Origin: Saccharospirillum alexandrii_A
GTDB taxonomy: Bacteria > Pseudomonadota > Gammaproteobacteria > Pseudomonadales > Natronospirillaceae
Direction: 5' to 3'
Assembly (NCBI RefSeq): GCF_043641555.1
Contig: NZ_JBHZRJ010000001.1
Location: forward strand, 806,001-870,000
Length of the DNA: 64,000 bases
The notes beneath the pieces are model-generated. The model searched no databases, was not told where the DNA came from, and saw nothing but the letters and a program-made list of their open reading frames with translations. Made by a program: the position numbers and the translations under genes. Positions 17,331-25,636 of this stretch are shown in pieces; position 1 is the first letter of the stretch; each line of letters opens with the position of its first letter.

Positions 17331-19256
17331 TTATTCAATTTTCCGAATGAGCGACAGCCCTTCGAAGCCTTCATAGCCATGCACACCGATGTACCAGGTG
17401 CCTTCGGCCGGGTTGTCGATCACACAGCTTTCCTCGTTGCCGTCTTTAAACGGGCGGCAATCGTAAGTCTTGCGGCTGACGTCTGCACCGTGTCGTACAT
17501 AAAGGTCAGCATCGCCCTCACCGCGCGCGATGCTGATGCTCAGCTTGCTGTCACCGGCTGTCACTTCCTGGGTGTAACGCAGCCACTGGCCTTTGTCGGC
17601 GGAGAGGTCGTCGTCTTGCTCGGATATGCCGCCACCAGTCGGGGCTTCAACCGTCGCCATCAGCGTTACACCGGAGAAATCGGTGTAAGGGTCCAGCACA
17701 ATGTACCAGTCGCCTTGCTGCGGATGGCTGAAACTGCACAGTTCGTTATTGCCCTGACGGTAAGGACGGCAATCGTAGCTAGACTGACTCGGCTCTTCGC
17801 CGTGTTTGACGTAGAGGTCGGAATCGCCCGAGCCACCGCTGATCTGGATATCCAGTTGGGTAGCGCCTGCGGGAACGGCGATGCGATAAGCCACGTTATC
17901 CGGTGCCGCTTTGGTATCCGCCAGGTTGGACACGGCGACTCCACTGTCAAGGTCGATCAATACCGGTTCAGTGGTATCCGTGGAGCAGCCTTGCTGTTGC
18001 AGATAATCGTGTGCTGCCTTCGCCTGGATCAGGCCGTGGCCGAAGTAGATGTCACGTCCGGCGGAGCCGAGGTCGACAGCGGTGCTGTTCAGGGCGTTGC
18101 GCACATCCTGGGCCGAGCAGCCCTGGTTGTTGCTCCACACCAGCGCCGCGACACCGGCTACGTGCGGGGTCGCCATGGAAGTGCCGTTGAAGTAGGCGTA
18201 ACGGCCACCGGGAATGGTGGAACGAACGCCAACGCCCGGTGCGGCAATTTCGACCTGGTTGTTGTATTGGGAGAAGTTGGCGCGGCTGTTATTGCTATCG
18301 GTCGCCGCTACAGAGTAAACCGAATCGTAAGACGCCGGATAAGAATAACGGTTGTTGCCGTCGTTACCGGCGGCGGCCACCAGTAGCATGCCGTTGTTGT
18401 AGAAGGTTTGCATGGCCTGGCGTTCGGACTGGCTGGAACCCGGACCACCGAGGCTCATGTTGACCACGGTCGCGCCCGAGTCGGAGCACTGCTCGATCGC
18501 CCGAATAAGATCGGAACCGTAAGCCCAGTCGCCATTGTTGTTGAAAATCTTGACGATGTGCAAACCCAGCTGTGCGGAGGGGTTTACCCCGACCACGCCG
18601 ATGCCGTTGCCGCCGAGCGCCGCAATGGTACCGGCGACGTGAGTGCCGTGACCGTTGCCGTCGTTGTTCCAGTTTCCGGCGTATTGGCTGGTGACACTGC
18701 CGGTAACGCCACTGTTTGGCAAGTCGGGGTGGTTGATGTCGTACCCGCTGTCAATGATACAGACTGTTGTATTCACGGCTGCGGCATCACTGAGCTGGTC
18801 GGCTTGAACGCGTGGAATGCCGTACGGCACGTCTTCCGCCAGCAAATAACGCACAGGGTCTGGTTCAACATAGGCGACCGCATCTTCGTTGCGCAGTTGC
18901 TCGACCTGTTCCTCGCTCAGCTCAGCGACACTCGCTTGCAGGCTGCTCAAGTGCATCAGCGAGGACGCTCCGCCTGCACGCGAGAGAATGTGATCCGCCG
19001 AGCGGGTGGAGAAGGTGCCGTTGCTGCGTTGCAGGCTGGCCCGGCGTTCATCGTATTTAACAATGTAGCGTCCGGTATCGCCGATCTTGCCGGCGTTGTA
19101 GTCGGCGACGTTGTTGGGCGAGGTTTCGTCTTGCACTGAGTCGTTGGTGCCTTCGGTGCCGACCGGGCGAGCGTGCCCGTCCAGGTCGAGACATCCCGCC
19201 AGTGTCAAAGCGGAGACACTGGCGCAAGCCATTAAGAAAAAGTTCTTGTTGAGCAT
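17331..19256 (-). CDS. Subtilisin-like (S8) secreted serine protease with two PPC domains
   Basis: A 641-residue predicted lipoprotein precursor (signal ends LAGC). Residues ~60-130 look like an inhibitor I9-type propeptide. The catalytic domain (~140-410) shows all three active-site motifs: CIIDSGYD (Asp), GHGTHVAG (His) and NGTSMATPHVAG (Ser). Two pre-peptidase C-terminal (PPC) domains follow (~450-540 and ~555-641), each with GDSDLYV or GDADLYV and a YDCRP motif. PPC domains are normally removed during maturation. It should act outside the inner membrane on protein substrates. AAGGAC lies before the ATG. Confidence 0.93.
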   Translation of the reverse strand: MLNKNFFLMACASVSALTLAGCLDLDGHARPVGTEGTNDSVQDETSPNNVADYNAGKIGDTGRYIVKYDERRASLQRSNGTFSTRSADHILSRAGGASSLMHLSSLQASVAELSEEQVEQLRNEDAVAYVEPDPVRYLLAEDVPYGIPRVQADQLSDAAAVNTTVCIIDSGYDINHPDLPNSGVTGSVTSQYAGNWNNDGNGHGTHVAGTIAALGGNGIGVVGVNPSAQLGLHIVKIFNNNGDWAYGSDLIRAIEQCSDSGATVVNMSLGGPGSSQSERQAMQTFYNNGMLLVAAAGNDGNNRYSYPASYDSVYSVAATDSNNSRANFSQYNNQVEIAAPGVGVRSTIPGGRYAYFNGTSMATPHVAGVAALVWSNNQGCSAQDVRNALNSTAVDLGSAGRDIYFGHGLIQAKAAHDYLQQQGCSTDTTEPVLIDLDSGVAVSNLADTKAAPDNVAYRIAVPAGATQLDIQISGGSGDSDLYVKHGEEPSQSSYDCRPYRQGNNELCSFSHPQQGDWYIVLDPYTDFSGVTLMATVEAPTGGGISEQDDDLSADKGQWLRYTQEVTAGDSKLSISIARGEGDADLYVRHGADVSRKTYDCRPFKDGNEESCVIDNPAEGTWYIGVHGYEGFEGLSLIRKIE

Positions 19257-19544
19257 TCCTTGACCGTCCTTTGTTTATTATGTAAGTGTCCAACGCCACT
19301 GCGATACTCCGCACAGGGCGTCAAAAAGAGCGGCGCAATAGTGATGGTTTGCTGACGGTTTACTGAGACTTGGGTAACAAAATGTTTGCGGGGCGCTGAA
19401 TAATGTCGATACTGTGATCGAAATCACGGCTAGAGTGTTAAGTCATGCAAAGCGGTTCGGGGGTTGGCGGCGAGATCCGTGAACTTAATTCATCTATCCC
19501 AAGCCTTCGAGATTAGCCCTACACTGATTGATATCGAAGCGGGC

Positions 19545-19591
19545 TGTGCAGATACCCATCGTTGCATTTTGTCAGTGTGATGGGTGATGGG
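19545..19591. repeat. 47-bp palindromic repeat (partner of 25152), interrupted by IS110 remnant
   Basis: Reads tgtgcagatacccatcg through gtgatgggtg. It aligns base for base with 25152..25198 for about 40 bp, then departs where the IS110-type sequence begins. It lies in the 605-bp spacer 19257-19861. Confidence 0.6.
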
Positions 19592-19592
19592 A

Positions 19593-19757
19593 TGGACGCC
19601 CTGGCCAAACCGCGTCAATGCGCCAAACGGGTTTTGCCAACTCAGTTAATGGAGGGCGTCCACATGAAACAAGATAGACTCATTGCTATTGATCTGACAA
19701 AAAAATGGGTTTCAACTCTGTGTAATAGATAGCAACAATGCGTGCTAGAAAACTAGG
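19593..19757 (+). mobile_element. IS110-family remnant (5' end and start of transposase)
   Basis: A non-coding part with an inverted pair (tggacgccct ... agggcgtcca) leads to an ATG at 19664. The frame begins MKQDRLIAIDLTKK and breaks in a run of seven A. In the next frame it continues NGFQLCVIDSNNAC and stops. Joined, this is the N-terminus of an IS110/IS1111-type transposase (IDLAKNVFQL in typical members). Everything downstream of about 30 codons is missing, so it is dead. The rest of the spacer to 19861 holds only a small hairpin at 19830. Confidence 0.75.
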
Positions 19758-19861
19758 ATGGCCGAGGTCACCAGACCTAGCCAGTGAACACACTTTCGGC
19801 GTTAGCCTGACGCGTTCTGCTTGCCCGCGGGCTACCTCCCTGTAGCCAGTGCGGTACAAAT

Positions 19862-21661
19862 TCAACCGATGTCGACCAGTACCTCGCCTGGGGTCACCCG
19901 GTCGCCTTTGGTGACATGCACCGCTTTGACGGTGCCTGCGACACCAGCGTTGATCTCGGTTTCCATTTTCATGGCTTCGGTAATCAGCACTGCCTGGCCC
20001 GCTTCGACGACATCGCCCTCGCTGACCAGCACCTCCACAATATTGCCCGGCATCGCGGCTGTTACGTGCCCGGGCTCTGACGCTTTTTGTCGGCCGCTGC
20101 CACGGCCATCGGCGACGTATTCGTTGAGGCTCTCGAACACCACTTCCTCTGGCATGCCATCCAGCGAAATATAGAGTTTGCGTTTACCGCTGCCAAAATC
20201 ACCCACACCGGTGACGGCCACTTCGTATGTCTCGCCGTGAACGTCCACCTTAAATTCCGTGGGCGTTGCGCCTGAAGGTTTGTGTGCCGCCGCTGATTCC
20301 GGTGGCAGCAGGGGCTCGGGAACCAGGGTGCCTTCGGCACGCTGCTTCAGGAAGTCGCGTCCCATGTCCGGAAACATGGCGAAGGTTAGAACGTCTTCCT
20401 TGTTGGTTGCGAGATCGCCAATGTCGCGGGTCAGATTCTGCAGTTCTGGTTTCAGTGCATCAGCCGGGCGTGCATCGGAAACGCTTTCGTTGCCAATGGC
20501 TTTTTTCAGCACCCGGGCATTCACCTCAGCCGGTGGCTTGCCATAACCGCCCAGGAAGTAGCGTTTCACCTCGTTGGTGATGGTTTTGTACCGTTCACCG
20601 GCCAGTACGTTGTAGACCGCCTGGGTGCCGACGATCTGGGACGTCGGCGTCACCAGGGGTGGGAACCCCAGGTCTTCGCGGACGCGCGGAATTTCGTTGA
20701 ACACGTCACGAATGCGATCCAGTGCGTTTTGCTCTTTTAACTGGTTGGCGAGGTTGGACATCATGCCGCCCGGGACCTGGTTGATCTGCACCGAGATGTC
20801 TTCGCGGGTGAATTCGCTTTCAAACTGATGGTATCTCTTACGCACCTCGCGGAAATAGTCGGCCACCTCCTGTAAGGCGACCAAATCCAGGCCAGTATCC
20901 CAGGGGGTGTCTTTCAGCGCCGCCACCTGGGTTTCTGTAGCCGGGTGGCTGGTGCCGCCCGCAAACGAAGAAATAGCAGTGTCGATCCGGTCCGCGCCGG
21001 CTTCAATGGCTTTCAGCTGGCACTGGGCCGCAAGGCCCGCGGTCGAGTGGCTGTGAATGACCAGCGGCAGGTCGACTTCGGCTTTGATCGCCTTGACCAG
21101 ATCGTAAGTCGCGTACGGCGTGAGCAAGCCGGCCATGTCTTTGATCGCAATGGAGTCCGCTCCCATGTCGCGCAAAGCCCGGGCCTGTTCAGTAAACATG
21201 GCCAGGGTGTGCACCGGGCTGGTGGTGTAGCAGAGCGTACCCTGGGCGTGTTTCCCGGCTTTCTTTACCGCCTTCATGGCTACGTCCAGGTTACGCAGGT
21301 CGTTCAGCGCATCGAATATGCGAAATACGTCGATGCCGTTGTCGGCCGCCGTCTGAACAAAGGCTTCCACCACGTCGTCGGCGTAGTGCCGGTAACCCAG
21401 CAAGTTCTGGCCGCGCAGCAACATTTGCAGTCGGGTTTTTGGCAGGGCGGCTCGTAATTGGCGTAAGCGTTCCCAGGGGTCTTCTTTCAGAAAACGCACG
21501 CAGGCATCGAAGGTTGCGCCCCCCCAGACTTCCAAAGACCAGTAGCCGATGGCATCGAGCTTTTCGCAAATGGGCAGCATGTCTTCCGTACGCATGCGTG
21601 TGGCGATCAGCGATTGGTGGGCATCACGCAGGGTAAGGTCGGTCACTTCAATCGGTTTCAT
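19862..21661 (-). CDS. pycB: Pyruvate carboxylase subunit B / oxaloacetate decarboxylase alpha-like
   Basis: A 599-residue protein carrying a carboxyltransferase domain (~1-290; TLRDAHQSLIATRMRTEDML), the conserved PYC/OADA domain (~300-470) and a C-terminal biotinyl domain with EAMKMETEI, where Lys is biotinylated. With the biotin carboxylase upstream it should convert pyruvate, bicarbonate and ATP to oxaloacetate (anaplerosis). No OadB/OadG membrane subunits are present, which favours two-subunit pyruvate carboxylase over the sodium-pumping decarboxylase. ACAGGAG precedes the ATG. It lies 26 bp after pycA, in one operon. Confidence 0.93.
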   Translation of the reverse strand: MKPIEVTDLTLRDAHQSLIATRMRTEDMLPICEKLDAIGYWSLEVWGGATFDACVRFLKEDPWERLRQLRAALPKTRLQMLLRGQNLLGYRHYADDVVEAFVQTAADNGIDVFRIFDALNDLRNLDVAMKAVKKAGKHAQGTLCYTTSPVHTLAMFTEQARALRDMGADSIAIKDMAGLLTPYATYDLVKAIKAEVDLPLVIHSHSTAGLAAQCQLKAIEAGADRIDTAISSFAGGTSHPATETQVAALKDTPWDTGLDLVALQEVADYFREVRKRYHQFESEFTREDISVQINQVPGGMMSNLANQLKEQNALDRIRDVFNEIPRVREDLGFPPLVTPTSQIVGTQAVYNVLAGERYKTITNEVKRYFLGGYGKPPAEVNARVLKKAIGNESVSDARPADALKPELQNLTRDIGDLATNKEDVLTFAMFPDMGRDFLKQRAEGTLVPEPLLPPESAAAHKPSGATPTEFKVDVHGETYEVAVTGVGDFGSGKRKLYISLDGMPEEVVFESLNEYVADGRGSGRQKASEPGHVTAAMPGNIVEVLVSEGDVVEAGQAVLITEAMKMETEINAGVAGTVKAVHVTKGDRVTPGEVLVDIG

Positions 21662-21687
21662 CTTTTTCTCCTGTTGACCGGTGGTGG

Positions 21688-23103
21688 TTACCAGCCAGCG
21701 TGGGCGGCAATGGCTGAGGCCAGAACCAGCGCTATTTCACTGGGGTGACGTTTGGTGGAATAGTCCAGAAGTTCGGGGTGCTCGGGCACGAAGCTGGTGT
21801 TGAAATCGCCTTGCTGAAAGTCGGGGTGCGCGAGAATTTGCTGGTAGTAGTTGGACGTGGTGCGAATGCCGTGCAGTCGCATGTCGTCGAGCGCGCGGCG
21901 ACCGCGAGCGATGACGTCATCCCAGGTCAGGGCCCACACCACCAGTTTCAGGCACATCGAATCGAAGTAGGGTGGGATGTCGTACCCGGTAAAAATAGCC
22001 GTGTCGACCCGTACTCCCGGCCCGCCCGGGGCATAGTAATGGGTAATGCGGCCGAAGCTGGGTAGAAAGTCGTTCTTGGGGTCTTCTGCGTTGATGCGAA
22101 ACTGTATGGCGTAACCGTGCAGTTGAATGTCTTGCTGGTCGTAACGCAGCGGTAGGCCAGAGGCAATGCGCAGTTGCTCCTGAACAATATCAACGCCGGT
22201 CACTTGCTCAGTGATCGTGTGCTCCACCTGAACCCGGGTGTTCATTTCCATGAAATATACTTCGTTTCCGGTTAGCAGAAACTCAACGGTTCCGGCGTTT
22301 TCATAGCCCACAGCCTTGGCGGCCCGAACCGCCAGTTCGCCGATGTACTGACGCTGTTCAGGTGTGATTTGGGGGCTGGGCGCGATTTCGATCAGTTTCT
22401 GGTTGCGGCGTTGAATTGAGCAGTCGCGCTCGAACAGATGAATCACATTGCCGTCGGCATCGGCCAGAATCTGGGCTTCGATGTGGCGCGGGTTCACAAT
22501 GCATTTCTCCATGAACACATCGGCTGAGCCAAAAGCTTTGGTCGCCTCGGAAATCACCCGGGGGTACTGCTTTGTCAGCTCGTCGGCGGTATCGCATCGC
22601 CGTATGCCACGGCCACCGCCGCCGGATGTGGCTTTCAGCATGACCGGGTAGCCAATGGTTTCGGCCAATGCCAGTGCCTCGTCCAGGTTGGCCAGGTTGC
22701 CATCTGAGCCGGGTGTGACGGGCACGCCCGCGGCGCGCATGCTGTCGCGCGCCGACGTTTTGTCGCCCATCCGGGCGATGACGGTGGACTTGGGGCCGAT
22801 GAAGACGATGCCTTTTTGCTCGCACAGCTGGGCGAAGCGTGCATTCTCTGACAGAAAGCCGTACCCCGGGTGGATCGCATCGCAGCCGGTTTCCAGGGCC
22901 AGATTGACGATGCGCAGCGGATCAAGATACCCCTTCAGCGGGTCATCACCCAGTGAATAGGATTCATCGGCCCGTTTGACGTGAAGGCCGTAGCGGTCCG
23001 GTTCGGTATAAATGGCCACCGAGCGGATGCCCAGTTCCGAACAGGCGCGAATGATGCGAACGGCAATTTCACCGCGATTGGCTATGAGCACCTTTTTCAA
23101 CAC
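21688..23103 (-). CDS. pycA: Pyruvate carboxylase subunit A (biotin carboxylase)
   Basis: A 471-residue biotin carboxylase. The N-terminal domain starts LIANRGEIAVRI, the ATP-grasp domain has TSGGGGRGIR, and the biotin carboxylase motif is EMNTRVQVEH. The start is GTG at 23103 after GAGGGAG, with TTG as the next codon. It carboxylates the biotin on PycB. Gene order LysR<->pycA-pycB is the same as in pseudomonads. AccC is a close relative, but the coupling to pycB argues for the Pyc role. Confidence 0.93.
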   Translation of the reverse strand: MLKKVLIANRGEIAVRIIRACSELGIRSVAIYTEPDRYGLHVKRADESYSLGDDPLKGYLDPLRIVNLALETGCDAIHPGYGFLSENARFAQLCEQKGIVFIGPKSTVIARMGDKTSARDSMRAAGVPVTPGSDGNLANLDEALALAETIGYPVMLKATSGGGGRGIRRCDTADELTKQYPRVISEATKAFGSADVFMEKCIVNPRHIEAQILADADGNVIHLFERDCSIQRRNQKLIEIAPSPQITPEQRQYIGELAVRAAKAVGYENAGTVEFLLTGNEVYFMEMNTRVQVEHTITEQVTGVDIVQEQLRIASGLPLRYDQQDIQLHGYAIQFRINAEDPKNDFLPSFGRITHYYAPGGPGVRVDTAIFTGYDIPPYFDSMCLKLVVWALTWDDVIARGRRALDDMRLHGIRTTSNYYQQILAHPDFQQGDFNTSFVPEHPELLDYSTKRHPSEIALVLASAIAAHAGW

Positions 23104-23228
23104 AGGTTGTTCTCCCTCTGTGGGTCGATGTGATTAACCTATCCCAGCTTTTTCATAATTTAAAATTGATATAATTTATATTTTTCATAAGCTTTAGGTT
23201 ATGGTTTGTGTGAAACATAGGGGGAATC
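23104..23228. promoter_or_regulatory. Divergent pycA / LysR promoter region
   Basis: A 125-bp gap, very AT-rich in the middle (about 23150-23200), between the pycA start and the LysR start. It has room for two promoters and LysR-type T-N11-A sites, but no single operator could be assigned with confidence. Confidence 0.4.
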
Positions 23229-24191
23229 GTGAGACTGAGCGTTCAGAAACTGATCAGTCGGCTCTCATTGCGGCAGTTGGAAGTGTTTTTGGCCGTCTAT
23301 GAAGAGCAAGGTTATGGCAAGGCGGCCAATGCACTGGGGCTCACTCAGCCAGCAGTCAGTTCTCAAATCAGGCAGCTTGAGAGCGCCCTGGGTCAGAAAT
23401 TGTTCGAATACATTGGCCGCCGTCTGTACTGCACCGCAACGGGAGAGCTTGTGGTCGCCAGTGTACGCACCCTATTTGCGGAACTGGGCCGGTTGCAAAG
23501 CGACATTCATGGGCTGGAGGGACGCATATCCGGTGACCTGAAGTTGGTCGCCGTGAATACCGCCCAGTATGTGATGCCGTACTTGCTGAAACCCTTCCTG
23601 GATTTGTATCCGGAGATCAATGTGTCGGTGCAGGTGGTGAACCGGGCGCAGGCCATCGAACGGTTGTCAGACAGCAGTGATGACCTGATGATCATGGGTA
23701 TTGTACCCAGCGACCGCCCATTATCGTCGGTGCCGTTTCTCGATAACGAGTTGATTCCGGTTTTGCCTGCCAACCACCCCTTGTGTGATCGGGTCGATGT
23801 GACGCCCCAGACATTTCTGCAGCAGAATTTGCTGGCGCGTGAACGCGGCTCGGGCAGCCGTCTGGCATTGGAACAACATTGTCACCAGCAGCGGCTACGC
23901 ATGGTTCCGACAATGGAGGTCGGTTCAAACGAGGCGCTGAAGCATGCCGTTATGGCCGGTATCGGTGTGGCGATTCTGCCTCGCCTGAGCGTATTGGCGG
24001 AGTTAAGGCTGGGCAGTTTGAAAACGCTGCCGCTTGAGGGGTTTCCGATCCGCCGGTCCTGGTGTCTGGTGTACCCGACGGGTAAAAGCCTGTCTCCGGT
24101 AACGCGGCGTTTTGTAGAGTATGTTCAGGCCAATCTGGCTGACATTGACCGGCAGTTTCGGCACATGGCCAGCGCCGGTACGCCAGTCTGA
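23229..24191 (+). CDS. pycR: LysR-family regulator, likely of pyruvate carboxylase (PycR)
   Basis: A 320-residue LysR-type protein. It has an N-terminal winged helix (SLRQLEVFLAVYEEQGYGKAANALGLTQPAVSSQIRQLE), here described by its key parts LTQPAVSS and the 'QLEVF' start, and a C-terminal periplasmic-binding-like effector domain (~90-310). It is divergent from pycA, the arrangement known for PycR in Pseudomonas, where it tunes anaplerosis. The effector ligand is not visible. Confidence 0.85.
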   Translation: MRLSVQKLISRLSLRQLEVFLAVYEEQGYGKAANALGLTQPAVSSQIRQLESALGQKLFEYIGRRLYCTATGELVVASVRTLFAELGRLQSDIHGLEGRISGDLKLVAVNTAQYVMPYLLKPFLDLYPEINVSVQVVNRAQAIERLSDSSDDLMIMGIVPSDRPLSSVPFLDNELIPVLPANHPLCDRVDVTPQTFLQQNLLARERGSGSRLALEQHCHQQRLRMVPTMEVGSNEALKHAVMAGIGVAILPRLSVLAELRLGSLKTLPLEGFPIRRSWCLVYPTGKSLSPVTRRFVEYVQANLADIDRQFRHMASAGTPV

Positions 24192-24198
24192 CAGCGGG

Positions 24199-24954
24199 TT
24201 AGCTCCCTGCCATCAAGCCCTCTACCAGGTAGCCGGTGGCAAACGCCAGCCCTGCGGCTGCAGTTCCTATAAATAAGGTCCGCACCCCGGATCGCCAAAC
24301 CGGCTGGCGATATACCGCACTCTTGAGCATTCCGATGCCCAGGAAAACGAGTGCGGCCAAGCCAAGGCTGGCGAGGAACTGCTGAATGGTTTCCAGGCCG
24401 GGCAAAAGGTAGGGTATTAAGGGGACGGTGCCCACCACCATGAACGAGACAAAGGTCGTGATCGCAGCCCTCAGGGGGCTGAGCCCTTCGGTTGAAAGAC
24501 CATACTCTTCTCGCAACATGGTTTTTATCCACACTTCCTTATTGCTGCTCAGGGTTTCTACAACGTCTTCAAGCAGTGCGCCTTCAAACCCTTTGGCACG
24601 AAACAGTTGTCGAATCTCCTCGCGCTCACCGTCGGGCACCAGCGTAATGTGCTCGCGCTCGGTCCGTTCGGCACTGGCGATCTGCGCCAGCTGGGCCTCG
24701 CCTGCTTCGTAGTTGCTGACCGCCATGCTAAAGCCATCAGCCAGTAAATTGGCCATACCCAGAACGAGCGCAACCTGTGATGAAAACCCCGCACCGAATG
24801 CCCCTGCGACCACTGCAAAGGTGGTCACACAGCCATCGATACCACCGAGTACAGCATCGGGCAACGTCGATGCTTTTGTGGGCTTGGCCAGTCGCTGGTG
24901 CACTGAGGTTGGCTGATGATCGTTCAGGAGTTTTTCGCGGCTGGGTGCTGGCAT
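24199..24954 (-). CDS. VIT1/CCC1-family membrane transporter
   Basis: A 251-residue membrane protein of the VIT1/CCC1 family. Helix 1 carries DAVLGGIDGCVTTFAVVAG, helix 2 carries GMANLLADGFSMAVSNY, a charged loop with EREHI / EREEIRQL follows (metal-binding in plant VIT1), and three helices lie at the C-terminus. Relatives move Fe(II) or Mn(II) out of the cytosol. It is convergent with the LysR gene with 7 bp between stops. AAGG precedes the ATG. Confidence 0.88.
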   Translation of the reverse strand: MPAPSREKLLNDHQPTSVHQRLAKPTKASTLPDAVLGGIDGCVTTFAVVAGAFGAGFSSQVALVLGMANLLADGFSMAVSNYEAGEAQLAQIASAERTEREHITLVPDGEREEIRQLFRAKGFEGALLEDVVETLSSNKEVWIKTMLREEYGLSTEGLSPLRAAITTFVSFMVVGTVPLIPYLLPGLETIQQFLASLGLAALVFLGIGMLKSAVYRQPVWRSGVRTLFIGTAAAGLAFATGYLVEGLMAGS

Positions 24955-25151
24955 GACAAGACCTTCTGACCGTTTTAAAGGATAGGGAGTGTGCGGTGAG
25001 TATAGGCGCTTTTTGGATACGCCCAGTCGAGCTATTCAGGACTGAGCGTTGTCTAAAAGGAGACGGGTCTGCAGGTGATGTGATGGGCGATGAGGGTTCT
25101 CCGCGCTGTAGGCTTTGTCAGAGGCGGATTGTCCAAGGGATTGTGCAGGAT

Positions 25152-25198
25152 TGTGCAGACATCCATCGATGCACTTTGTAAATGTGTTGGGTGTCCAG
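25152..25198. repeat. 47-bp palindromic repeat (partner of 19545)
   Basis: Reads tgtgcagacatccatcgatg through gttgggtgtccag. Its ends match the 74-bp family (GACATCC ... GGGTGTCC). It sits in the 420-bp spacer 24955-25375, which otherwise holds only a terminator. Confidence 0.6.
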
Positions 25199-25326
25199 CT
25201 GGGTTTGAAAATGTTCAATCTGAATCTGGTGGGGCTGGGATGTTTGGGTGAACTGGAATATCCCAGTATGCCGTTTATTTTGTATTGGATCACGATAGGT
25301 TGAGTGTTACGTGAACGGAAAGAACG

Positions 25327-25354
25327 AAAAAGCCGTCGCGAGCGACGGCTTTTT
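25327..25354 (-). terminator. Bidirectional terminator after the small lipoprotein
   Basis: A perfect 13-bp stem (aaaaagccgtcgc / gcgacggcttttt) with a 2-base loop gives U-tracts in both directions. It ends 21 bp past the minus-strand stop at 25376. Confidence 0.85.
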
Positions 25355-25375
25355 ATTGCCTGACAGCAGGACGTG

Positions 25376-25627
25376 TTACTCGAACAACTCGGCGAATGCC
25401 TGGTCGTTGTCCTGGTCGTTGAAGTTGAACTCAATCTCGTTGATGGCCGTGGCATCGCGCCCTTCAGACGTATTATTGATTTCAGAAATCACAAACGCCG
25501 TAAAGTCTACTGAGCTGTCGGCATCGTTGCCGTTATCGCTCATCTGCATCGACGAGCCGCTGTCTGCACACCCCAATAGCGCGAGACTAAACGCCATGGC
25601 TGCAGTTGCACTGAGTATGGGTTTCAT
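25376..25627 (-). CDS. Small acidic lipoprotein, unknown function
   Basis: An 83-residue predicted lipoprotein with lipobox LLGC at about residue 20. The mature part is strongly acidic (DNGNDADSSVDF, NFNDQDNDQ) and has no cysteine pairs or known fold. GGAG lies 5 bases before the ATG. It is only 9 bp downstream of the DUF4331 gene, so the two are one operon and probably act together at the cell envelope. A strong terminator follows. Confidence 0.75.
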   Translation of the reverse strand: MKPILSATAAMAFSLALLGCADSGSSMQMSDNGNDADSSVDFTAFVISEINNTSEGRDATAINEIEFNFNDQDNDQAFAELFE

Positions 25628-25636
25628 GGCAACTCC

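Noticed and set aside
17307..18386. A 359-codon open frame opposite the subtilisin gene
   Set aside because: It is the antisense shadow of a gene with complete catalytic motifs and shows no family features or ribosome site.
19862..23103. Sodium-pumping oxaloacetate decarboxylase
   Set aside because: No OadB or OadG genes, and the neighbour is a biotin carboxylase, which fits two-subunit pyruvate carboxylase.
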